NCBI GenBank assembly: GCA_964384025.1
Contig: CAYLJJ010000012.1
Span: 29,042 to 93,041 of the forward strand
Direction of reading: 5' to 3'
DNA length: 64,000 bases
Source: CAYLJJ01 sp964384025
GTDB lineage: Bacteria; Myxococcota_A; Bradymonadia; UBA7976; UBA1532
The notes under the pieces are model-generated. The model was not told where the DNA came from. It saw nothing but the letters and a program-made list of their open reading frames with translations, and did not search any database. Of the stretch, positions 1 through 12,000 are shown in pieces (the first letter of the stretch is position 1; every line of letters begins with the position of its first letter). Position numbers and translations under genes: made by a program.

Positions 1-3000
1 CTATGACGATAGCGTGTGAAGAACTCGCGCTCATCCTGACTGGCGCTGCCCAAGAAAGTGAGGACCTGACAGACACACCAAGCTTCGTCATAACGACTGC
101 TGGTCATATAGAGCCGTCTAAGGTTCTGATAACTCTCGATGTTGCGAGGGTTCAGCTCGATCAAGCGGTAATGTTGAGCGATCGCCTTATCCACCTGATC
201 ACTCAGCTCATAGAGTTCAGCCATGATCTGGTGAGAGGAGACATCATCTGCCTTACGAGAGAGCGCGATCTTATAAGCCTTGATCGCTTCATCGTAGTTT
301 TTCAGTCGGGAGCGGTTGATCTCTCCTAGATTCTTGGCCAGGCTGATGACCCAACGATCATCCATACCGGTCTCAGTAGCTCGCTTGAGCATCTTACGGT
401 AGTAGCGATCCTGGCGCCTATAGTCCCGATCGTTGGTCAGGATCTGATCGATCGCCTGGAAGGCTTTGAGCATATTGGGGCTGGCATCCAGGGCCTTGTC
501 AAAGGAGCGCACCGCGGTGAGGCTGTCCTTGAGGTAGTCACGTTGGATGGCGCCGATGGCGTAATAGTATTTGGCGCGTCTCTCCAGTTTGTCATCCAGA
601 TCTGCCAACTGGATAAGGATATCTACCGCCTTACTCCACTCTCCAGCACCCTCATGGATGCCCAGAAGCTTACTGAGGATCAGCTTGCTGTTTGGCTGAA
701 GGAGCAGGGCTTCGTTATAGGCATCCACAGAGAGCCGCTTGTTGCGGATCTGATCGTTGAGGATATCACCCACGTTGACGAGAGCCTGGAAACGCTCGGT
801 CTCGCTCTCCAAGAGGGGGATAAGCTGTCGTCGATAGGCGATGACATCTTCCCAATCTCCTTGGCTCTCATGGAGGGAGATGATCGCGTGGAGGCTCTCC
901 AGATGCTGAGGCTCCATGCCCAGGGCCTTGCGGAAGGAATCCAAGGCTTTGCGTCGCTCTCCCAGCTTGAGCTTGATCTGCCCCTGAGCGTGGAAGATCT
1001 CTACGATCTCGAGAGAGTCCAAGCTCTCTCGATGATGCACCAGGATGGTCTGATAGATCTTAAAGGCTGGATTCCAATCTCCCCGTCGGAACAGCAGGCT
1101 CCCCATCCCCCTCAAGGTCTTGAGGTGGGTGCTATCCAACTCGTAGGCGTTGCGATAGTGGTTGAGCGCCTTGTCATCTTTCTTGAGCTGTTCAGCACAG
1201 TAAGCGATACGGAAGTAGAGGTGTTGTCGCTCACGAATCTCTACATTATCTTTGAGATTTAAGAGCAGCAGATCAAGGAGTGGCTCAGCTCGTTCCCAAC
1301 GCTGCTCTTCCCAATAGACCTCAACGAGAGGCTGAGCAGCTTGGACATTCTCCTGGTGTAGATCCATCGCCTGTTCATAGTAGTCGATGGCAGTGCTCAT
1401 ATCAGCGATGTGTTGCTGATAGACAGCACCAATCTCATAGAGATGTTGACTCTTCTCTGCCAAAACTCGCGTCGCCGTCTCCATCATCTTGAGGGTTCGA
1501 ATCACCTCGGTCCATTCAGCGCGCTGCTCATAGATCTCTTTGAGCGCGCCCAGCGAGGGGAGGTGATTTCGGTTGTGTTCCAGAGCGTTGCGGAACCAAA
1601 GCTCTGCCTGTTCTAGATCCCCCAGATGCTCCTGATAGAGGCGGCCTACACGCTCATGTAGATCCAGAAGTTGGAGACGATCCTGAGTGAGACGACTCTC
1701 TTGGCTGAGAAGCTCAATACATTCGTTCCATTCTCCAACCTTCTCGTAGAGATCTCCTAGGTTATGCAGGACCTTGCGATGATTTGGATCGATCACCAAT
1801 ACAGGTTTAAGAACCTCAATCGCCTTCTCGCTCTCCTCAATACTGGTATAGATTTCCGCCACGATGCTACGGACGCGGATCTGCTCTTGGGGATCTTGGA
1901 GAGGCTCCAGGTGCTTTAGATAGATCTCCGCCAGCTCCTCCCAGGAACCATCGTCTCGGTAGAGACGATCCAGGGCACGCACCGCCATGGGATCGCTGGG
2001 ATCAACCTCCAACATCTTGCGGTAGGTCTCGATCGTCGCTCCAGAATCGTTGAGTTCCTCCTCCTGAATCATAGCGATGCGGCTGTAAGTACGCAGCTGT
2101 TCAGCGGGCTCGGTGCGCACGTAGAGCATCATCTCATAGATATCCAGGAGTTCGATCCAATCATCTCTCTGGGTATAGAGCTTCTCTAGGGCCTGCATGG
2201 CGTCGATACAGTGATCGTCAATCAAGATCGCTTGACGATACGCTTCTACCGCACGCTCTGGTAGGCCCAAACGACTCTCCCAAAGCTCACCGATTCTGAG
2301 ATGGTTTTCCACCATCCGCTCAGACTCAGTCAGAATATTGGCCTGTTGCTCTAAGACCGTGATCAAATCCTGCCAACGCTGCTGTAGGATATAGAGGCGT
2401 TCAAGAGACTCAAGAACCTCAAGGTCTTCAGGGTTGCTCAACAACACCTGTCGATAGGCATCGATCGCCTCATCAGGCTTATCGATCTGCCGTTCAAGGA
2501 TCTGCGCCAGTTTGACAAAGCTTTCTCGGCGTGCGTCAGGATCAACCAACAACTCAACCTTCTGACGAAGGACATCAACCACCTTGGGCCAGTTGCTGAA
2601 GCGCTCTAGAAGCAATTCCAGAGCTGTCAAAGCCTGAATATTATCAAACTCAATGGAGAGTACATGTTGGTAGTGAGTACCTGCATGTTGAGGCTGATCC
2701 AGCTTCTCATCATAGAGCCGCGCGACTCTCAAGTGCAGAGGAACGCTATCGGGGAGATCAGCCAACTCCTGGATCACTCCCTCATAGAGAGTAACCATCT
2801 CAGCCCATTTGTCTGAGATCTCTGCTAAGCGCTCCAGCTCGTCTCCAAAGCGCTCATCCTCACGGCTCAGCTCAAAGGCCTGTCCCAAAACGACAAAGGC
2901 GGATTCAACAGAGTTCAACTTCTCTTCAAAAGTCTTAGCCATCCTCAAGAAGATCTCTTGGCGTTCGTAGAGATCCTCTGTGAACTCCAAGCTCTTCAAG

Positions 3001-6000
3001 AGCAGATTGACCAGCTCCTCCCACTGCATCTCAGATTGATAGATGCGTTCAAGCTGTTGGAAAGCCTCAGGGTTGTTCTCTTGGATCTCAAGGACACGAC
3101 GGTAAACGTTCAGCGCCTCATCGATCTTATATAGATTCTCTTCATACATCTCCCCCATGCGGAAGAGGATGCTCACCTGCTCGTAGGGATCCTCCGTGAT
3201 CTCCACCTTGCGATCCAAGATAGAGACACAGTGGGGCCAATCATTTGAGATGGTGTAAAGCTCCTCCAAGGCGTCGATCGCCTCAGGATCCTGTCCTTGG
3301 AAAGCGAGCAGTTGGTTCCAAGCCTTGATCGCCTCCAAAGGCTGCTCAAGGACCTCTTGGTAGAGCTGCCCCAGCTGGCGGAAGAGATCTATACGGCGGT
3401 GATCCTCTTCAGGGAGCACCTCTAGGAGCAGATGGTTGGAGCCTGCGATCTCAGACTCCTCTCCGATGCGTTCATAGAGCTCTTTGATCGCCCAGAGAGC
3501 CTCCTCATTTTGGGGGACTTGCTCTAAGACCTTATGCCAGTTCTCCAGCGCGTTGCGTTCTCTCTGGAGTTCGTTCCCCCAAACTCGACCCAACTTTGCA
3601 TAGAGGTTCAGCTCTCGCTCTGGATCATCATGTAGGATGTTGATCTGCCGTTCACAGATATCGACCAGCTCTCTCCAGCTCTGATGCTCATCGTAGAGTT
3701 TCTCCAGAGCCCGGAGCGCCTCCTGATCTTCCCCCCTCAACTCAAGGACCTGGTTCCAAAGATCGACCGCATCCTCTGAACGGTCCAGATGATCAGAGGC
3801 CAGGAGGGCCTGTCGCATCAGGAGCTCAGACCTAAGCTCTGAATCCTCTTCTGTGTTCTCCGCCATCAGGTTGAGGATCTCAAAGAGAGCTGACCACTCC
3901 TCTTGGATGGAGTAGATCTTCTCTAGATGTTCAAGAGCGCCTGGGTGGTCAGGTTCTCGCTCCAAGATCCCTGTGTACTGCTCCACCGCAGCTTCAAACT
4001 CCACCAGATAGGTCTCGAAGATCTGCCCCAGGCGGAACATGAAGTTGATGATCTCTTGCTCCTCAAAGGTCACCCCGATCTCTCGCTGGAGGATCTGAAC
4101 CAGCTCCTGCCAACGATGTTGGGCTTCGAAGAGTTCATCCAAACCACTTAGGGCCTTGGCGTCCACCTCATCCAGGTGCGTCAAGATATATTGATACATC
4201 TGCTCGGCCGAGGCATCTTCCTTGAGTTCCTGGCGGTAGAGCGTCGCCGTTTGGTGGCAGATCGAAGCTTTCAGCTCCATATCGTCTGTGATCTCAAGGC
4301 CCTCGTGAAGAGTGCTGATGAGGTCAACGAAGCGACCATTCTCCTGACCCAGACGCGTCAGCTCTTCACGGCTGTGTTCATCATCTGGGACCTCTTTGAA
4401 GGCAAGCCCATACCAGCCAAAGGCACGGCTGGGATCTTGAAGGTGCTCAAGAGAGAGCTGAGCCAAGCGGTGCATGCCACGCATACGATCTTCGCCGGGC
4501 ATCTCATGAGCGAGGAGAGCTTGTAGCAGGTCGTGAAGCTTCTCATACTCCCTATTTTCAGCATAGAGAGGCTCCAATGTCTCAGCGATGACAGGTTGCT
4601 CGTGACCCAGAGAGAAGAGGTTCTCTAGAGCGGCTACAGCCTGAGGCTCTTGAGCCTCCACGTCGAGGGCCTCTCGATAGTAGGCGATCGCCTGCTCAAT
4701 CTCCTCTAGATTGTTCTCAAAGAGAGCCCCCAAACGCAACAGCAGAGGCAGGCGCTCGCTCTCTTCAAACCACTCCAACTCCTGTTGGAGTGTCTCTGCG
4801 AGATCTGGCCACATCCCCTCACGCTGATAGAGTCGATCCAAAGCAAGGATCGAAGGCTTGTGTTCTGGGTTGATCTCCAGCACCTGCCTGAAGCGCTCAA
4901 TCGCCTCAACCCCCTTGCCCAACTCCTCTTCAAAGATACGGGCGATCCTGAGATAGAGGGTTTGGACAATCTCCTCATCTGAGAGGTTGGGGATCTCATC
5001 CTCCAGTAAGATCGTCAGCGGCTCCCAACTCTCAGATCGAGCCGCGACTCGCTCTAGACAGATGAGGCTCAACTCCTCTTCGGGGTTCTCTCGAAGCGCC
5101 TCTCCATAAGCAGTGAAGGCTTCATGATCCTCTAAGAGCATCTCTTCATGGGCTTGTGCGATCTGGTGAAGAAGCTTGAACCTCGATTCAGGCTCACTCA
5201 TCACCTCTAAGAGATCGCGCCAGACCGATATCAAGCGTTGCCAACTTCCCTGATTGCTGAGGACTGATTCTAAGACTGCGGCAGAGTGCTCAGCCTCTCG
5301 ATCCTCCTGAACCATTAACTCTAGAGAGCGGAGTGTCTCCTCATGTTGGGGCTCATCCTCTAAGATAGCTTGGAACACCTCGATCGCCTTGAGAGTGTCT
5401 TCTTGCTCCACCTCATGGATGCGTCCGATGCGATAGCGAAGCGCGATCTGCTCTGGCTCCTCTTCGGCGATCTTGACCTCACGAAGAAGGATCTCTAGGA
5501 GATCATCCCAGTGCTCCATTTTCTGATAGAGGCTATCAAGACGCTGGAGGGCGTTGGCGTCGATGGCGTCCCACTCAAGCACCTTGAGGTAGGTCTCCAC
5601 CGCTCGGGTCAGATCATCCAGTTCCACTTCATAGGTCGCGCCGATCCGAGCATAGATCTTCTTACGAAGTTGCAACTCTTCGGAGAGTTCGCTCTGCTTT
5701 TGGAGGATCTCGATTAGATCCTCCCAATGCTCCAGTTCAAGGAAAATATGCTCTAATGATTCGAGAGCTTGTATATCCTGAGGATCAAGCTCCAGAATCA
5801 TCGTGTAGATATTTACCGCTTCTTCAGGATTTCCCAGTTTATCTCGATAAAGAGTGCTTACTCTAAAAAAGATCTCCTTCTTTAAAGCAGCATCTTCGAC
5901 CAACTCTGCTTTACGTCGGAGGATCTCGACCAGTTCATGCCACTGTTCCATATGAAGGTAGATCTCATCCAGAGCATGGACAACCTCCATATCATCATCA

Positions 6001-9000
6001 TCATTGCTATAGGCTGCTTCATAGTGTCCACGCGACCGCTCAATTTCATCGAGCTGTTCCCTCAAAATTTGAGCGACCCGCTTGTGGATGTCAGTAGCGA
6101 TAGAAGGATCAGAGATATCTAAAACCTGCTCCTCATAGACCTCGATCAGCTCTGGCCAGAACTCCAAGGCCTCAGCGATAAGGTGCAGCTGCTCTATAGT
6201 TTGCTGGTCGCTGGGGTCGACCACAAATGCACGAGCAAAACAGCGGAAAGCTTCCTCGGCGTCTCCACCTCGATCTCGATGGAGCCCCGCGATACGGTGA
6301 AGCAGCGCGACCTTGGAACCATCATCTCCAGACTCTTCTCTTTGAATCTCGAAGATCTCAATGAGCTTGCGCCAATCATCATGACGCTCATGAATCGGTT
6401 CCAAGATCTCAGCAATGACACCTCGATAATCCAGTTCCTGTATCAGCCCTTCCAAAGCTTCTAAGGCAGGCTGATTATCGGGATCACACTCCAGGACTAC
6501 ACGGTAAGTCTCGATGGCCAGTTTGACATCGTTCAGCTCCTCCTCGCGAAGCTTCCCCAGGCGCACCCTCAGGCTGATGCGCTCCTCCTCGCTGTGAGCC
6601 AGATCCAAGCGTCGCCCCAATATGTCCGCCAGCTCAGGCCACATCTCTCTCTGAGCATAGAGGCGATCTAAGGCCTCAAAGGCGGGCTGACACTCCTCCT
6701 CATTCTGGAGGATCTCGCCATAGACGGCGATGGCCTCATCATAATCCTCCAGCTTCTTTTCCAGGAGCTCAGCTATCTGGAACTGAAGGAGCTGACGCTC
6801 GTCAGCTCCCGCTAAGAGTTCCAGTTTACGGCGGTAGGTGGAGAGGAGTTCATCCCACTCCTCCACCTCCAGATAGAGGGACTCCAAGCTCTCGATGGAG
6901 AGCATATGATCTGGATCGATATCCAAGATGCGGACAAAGGCGCCAATAGCGCGCTCCTTCTCCTGGAGTTGGTCGCGATAGATGAGAGCCAAGCGGCCTA
7001 AGAGCTGCTTACCCAGCTCATCTTCTTGGACTTCAGGGATCACCTCCTCCAACAGCTCAGCCAGTTGAGCCCAATGCTCTATCGCATCAGCCAACTGATC
7101 GAGGTGTCTGATCGCGGCCTCACTCTCAGGCTTTTCTCGCAACATGCGAGCGAAGGCCTCAAAGGCCAACTCCAGCTCAGAGGTTCGATCGATATGGAGA
7201 ACTCCGATGCGCTCCAGAAACTCTATCCGCTCTGGAGGCTCCAACGTCTCCTCCAGTTGAATCTCTAAGGTGGTGACTAGGGAACCCCACTCTCTCGCTT
7301 CCTGGTAGATGGGTTCCAGGATTTGAGCCACCTGAGCACGATAATCGAGGTCGTCGAGGAGACCCTCTAACGCAAGACGTGCTTCATTATGCTCAGAGTT
7401 CAGCTCCAGGATCTCTTCGAACTGAGTGATCGCCTCGGCGATCTGTCCCAGGGAATCCAACTCCACCACGCCCAAAAGCAGCTTATAGGGGATGGGGTCC
7501 TCTCCCGAATCTAAAGTCAGCTGCAGCTCAGTCTCTAGGACCTCATGCAGATCCTCCCAGCGTTCCAGCTCACGGAAAAGGCGCTCAAGAGAGGTCAGGG
7601 TGAAGGCATCAACCTCATCGATCTTGAGAACCATCTGGTAGATCTCGACCGCTTGATCAAGATCATCTAGTTTCTTCTCATAGAGATCACTGGTGCGGAA
7701 GTAGAGGGCCTTCTTCTCCTCCAAGTCCTCCTTTAGCTCGCTCTTGCGGAGGAGGATAAAGACCAACTCTGACCATTGGGAACTCTTCTGATAGATCTCC
7801 TCTAGAGCTTCTATCGACTCAAGATCACTGTCATCGTTCTGATAGGCCGCCTCATAGTGAGTTCGAGCATTTTCAAGCCGATTCAGCTCTCGGAGAAGGA
7901 CCTGAGCAACACGCTTATGGATATCTGTAGCGATATCTGGCTCATCAATCTCATCAACCTTGCCTTGATAGACATCGACCAGCTCTTCCCAAAGCTCTAA
8001 AGCCTCAGCGATCTCATGAAGTGCTCCTAAGGTCTTCGGCTCGCTGGGGTTGACGCGGAAGGCGCGGGCATAGCTCTCAAAGGCGATCTGAGGATCTCCA
8101 CCGCGATCCTGGTGAAGGACAGCGATGCGATGCAGCAGCGCGACCTTCTGCTCAGAATCTTCCGACTCCTCTCGCTGGATCTCGTAGATCTCGATGAGCT
8201 TGCGCCAATGATCGTGAAGTTCGTGGATGGACTCTAAAATGTTGGCGGTACGGAGGCGATACTCCGGCTCCTCCATCAAACGTTCAAGGGACTCTAAGGC
8301 GGGCAAGTTGTCTGGATCTATACCCAAGACCACCTCATAGGTCCCAATCGCAGTCTCCAGATCGTTCAGTTCCTGCTCATGAAGCGAAGCCAAGCGAACC
8401 CTGAAGCCGATCTCTTCAGCCTTTTCAACGCTGAGGCTGAGTTCACGTACTAAGATCTCTGCCAGATCATCCCACATCGACTCCTGTTCATAGAGACGAT
8501 CCAGAGCTTCCAGAGCTGCTCTGTTCTCTTCTGAACTCTCCAAGATCTCTTTATAGACGCTGATGGCCTCCTGAGGCTCCTCCAGCATATTCTCCAAGAG
8601 ATTGGCGATCTGGAAACGCAGCACTTCTTGCCGCTCTGGCTCGCTGCTCAGTTCCAGTTTGAGACGATAGATAGCGAGCAGCTCGCTCCACTCCTCCTCA
8701 TGAAGATAGAGGCGCTCAAGAGACTCGATGGTGTGTTGATTCTCTGCGTCGATCTCCAGGACACGACGGTGAGCCTCAATTGCCTGCCCATCCTGCTTGA
8801 GTTGATCCTCATAGATGGCGGCCAGACGGCTCAGAAGATCTCGGGCGAGCTGCTCATCATCGAGATCAGCCGTGACTTCTTCTAAGAGTTGAGCCAAAGC
8901 GCTCCAACGATCATCAGCATCGGCTAGGTTATCGAGGCGTTGAAGTGCGAAGGCTGAGTCTGGTTTTTCTCTCAAGATCCGAGCGAAGGCCTCAAAGCCC

Positions 9001-12000
9001 TCCTTCAAATCCGTACAACGCTCGATATGTAGAGTTCCGATGCGATCCAGCAACCCTACCCGTTCCGCTAAGGGCTCAGTCTCTTCCAACTGAACCTCTA
9101 GGCTCTGGATCAGCTCAGGCCACTCTGCATTCTCCTGATAGATCGGCTCTAGGATGGTCGCGCAGCGACCGCGATGTTCATAATCTTCCAAGAGGCTCTC
9201 TAGAGAGCTGCGGGCTTTAACATGCTCAGGTTGCTGTTGTAAGATCTCTTGGAAGCGGGTGATCGCCTCTGTAGCTTGTAGAAGACGGTGAAGCTCAATC
9301 AAGCCCAGTTTGAGCTTGAGGTCGATGATATCCCGCCCAGCCTCCTCTGCGATCTGCAGCTCAATTTCTAAGATCTCGTGCAGCTCTTGGTGCATCTCAC
9401 TCTGCTCATAGAGGCGATGCAGTGCAGAGAGAGCCTCTTCATCAAGCTCATCTTCTTTTAAAACACTTCGATGCTGTTCTATGGCAGAATCGAAATCCTC
9501 TAGGTGTTCCTCAAAAATCAGCCCCTGTTTGCGTAGCAGCTCCTTACGTAGCTCTGGCTCCTCTGTCAGGTAGAGCTTACGCCCTAGGATCTCGAGCAGT
9601 TCGGGCCAGCTCGCCATACGGGTATAGAGAGCCTCTACAGCGTTCAGGGCTTCTACGTTCTCTGGAGCCAGCTCCAGGGCCTCATCATAGCGAGAGAGCG
9701 CCTCATCATAGCGCTGCATCTCCACATCAAAGATTCGTGCAAGACGGAGCAGTAGAGCGAGTTGAGCCTCCCCATCTCCATTCGCGCTGACCCGCTCCAG
9801 GGCACTCGTCAGCTCTTCTTGAACCACCTGCCACTGATCGATGTTACCACCGAGGCGCTCCAGCTCCTCCTGAATTCGCTCATCGCTGGGGTTCTCAGAG
9901 AGGGCCTCGCGGAGCCATTTAAAGGCTTCATCGGGCTTGCGCAGGAAGCTTTCTTTGAGTTGAGAGAGTCGCAGCATCAGCTCTCCGCGCAGTTGAGGCT
10001 CCTCCTCATGCCCCAAAAGCACCTCTAAATTTAGAGCCAGTTTACGATAATCTTTATTCTCCTCGTAGATGGGGTTGAGAGCCCGAGCCCCCTTTAGATT
10101 ATCGCTTTGGATCTGCATGATGCGCTCTAGAGCACGTACCGCGCGATCTTTCTGTTGAACATGCTCTTCCCAGATATGAGCAGCGCGGAACAGCAGCTCA
10201 ATACGGACAGATTCATCTTTCTGAATCCCGACTTGACCTTCTAGGATACGGACCAGCTCACTCCAGCGCTCTTGTCGGCCGAAGAATTCAGTGAGTTCTT
10301 CCCAGCGCTGCAACTCTACGAGCGCTTTCTTGAGGCTGTCTCCTGCTCGGCGGTGGCTGGGATCAACTTCAAGAAGCTGCTTCCAAACAATAACCGCCCT
10401 CTCTTTATCATTGATGCGATCTTGGAGAACAATCCCAGCTTTTTGTAGGAGCGTGACTTGTTCCTTCGGCTCCTTTAGCTGTATTACATACTCATCGATG
10501 ACTTGAACAAGCTTTTCCCAGTTTTTGCTTTGTTCATAAAAGACACTTAGAGCTTTGAGGGTGTCCAAATCTTCAGGGTCAAGCGCTCGGACATCCTCCC
10601 AGAGAGGTAAGCAAATTTCTGGACGCTTGATCTTCCGACTACCATACTCAGCCAAAGCTTTGTAGGCCTGGAGCTGTTCTTCTGGTGTCTCTTTTAGTTC
10701 AGCAAGCTTTTGGCGGACCTGGACCAGTTTTGGCCAGTTTTTCCGCTTCTCATACATCTTATCGAGGGCTTCAATCGCTTCAAGACACTCTGGATCTTGT
10801 TCAATAACCAACTCGAAAGATTTGATTGCTTCAGCTTGATTTCTGAGCTTCTCCAGGTAGAGTTTCGCGATTTTGAGGTTAAGGAGAATCTGCTTCTCCC
10901 CCTCTGCCTGTTTTGCTTGACTCTTGAGAAGCTTAACCAGCTCAGGCCAACGCCTCAGGCTCTCATATTTCAGCGTGAGAGTTTGGATCGCTTCTGGATC
11001 TTCGGGATCAAGTTTCCAGATTTCAGTGCAAAAGTTCAGCACCATGGTGTCTTGCTTGAGATGGGAGCTGCAGACGGCCACCAGCTTACGATACCCCGCT
11101 ATCTTCGCTTCAGGATCTGAGTCGGGGATCCCCTCGACCTCGATCTTGAGAACATCAACATAAGCGGGCCATTTCTCGATGCGCTCGTAGAGACGCAACA
11201 AAGCACGACGGGCTTCTGAATCTTTTTTGTCTGCCTGGTGTACTTGGCGCCAGAAGTCTGCCGCCTTGTTCACCTCTCCACTGCGCTTTTCTGCCAAACG
11301 CGCCATGATCTTGAGAGCTTGGAGACGAGCTTTGTTGGGATCTCCTCCCAACTCTTGAATCAAGAGTTGTTGGATGTTACGCCATTTATTGGTCTCTAAT
11401 AGACGCTGAATCTGCCAATGCTGAACTCTGGGATCTTTTGACTTCTTAGCCAGATCCCTGAGGCGGAAATCGACCGCCTTGGTCTCCTCCAAACGGGCGG
11501 CTCCAAAGAGTAGATAGTGCGCAGAGAGCAGCGTTCCTTGAGCAGCAAAATCTTCATCTCTGAGGCTGGCAATTTGCTCCCAAATCTGACGCAGATCCTC
11601 TTCAGGGAGATCAATGAGCTTCCCAACCCCCCAGTAAAGGCTAACGTCGGGAGGATCCTCTTTGAGAGCTTCCAGGTAGTCTTCAGGAGCAGGCTGGGCT
11701 AAGAGCAGCTCATTACGCTCTCTTTGTTCAGGGCTCAGCTCAAAGGAGGCACCGAAGAGAAGAGACCTTTCTGAACTCTCGATAGCTTCTGGAGCCTTTG
11801 AGAGCGGAGTTGGAGATGCTGGAGCTTTTGAGACCGGAGTAGGAGGCACTGGGGCCTTTGGAACCGAAACAGGAGGTGTTGGTTCAGGACTCTTTGAGAT
11901 CGGAGCAGATGGTGTTGGTTCAGGACTCTTTGAGAGCGAAGCAGGAGGCGTTGGCTCAGGGCTCTTTGATAGCGGAGCAGGAGGAGTTGGAGGTTCCTTT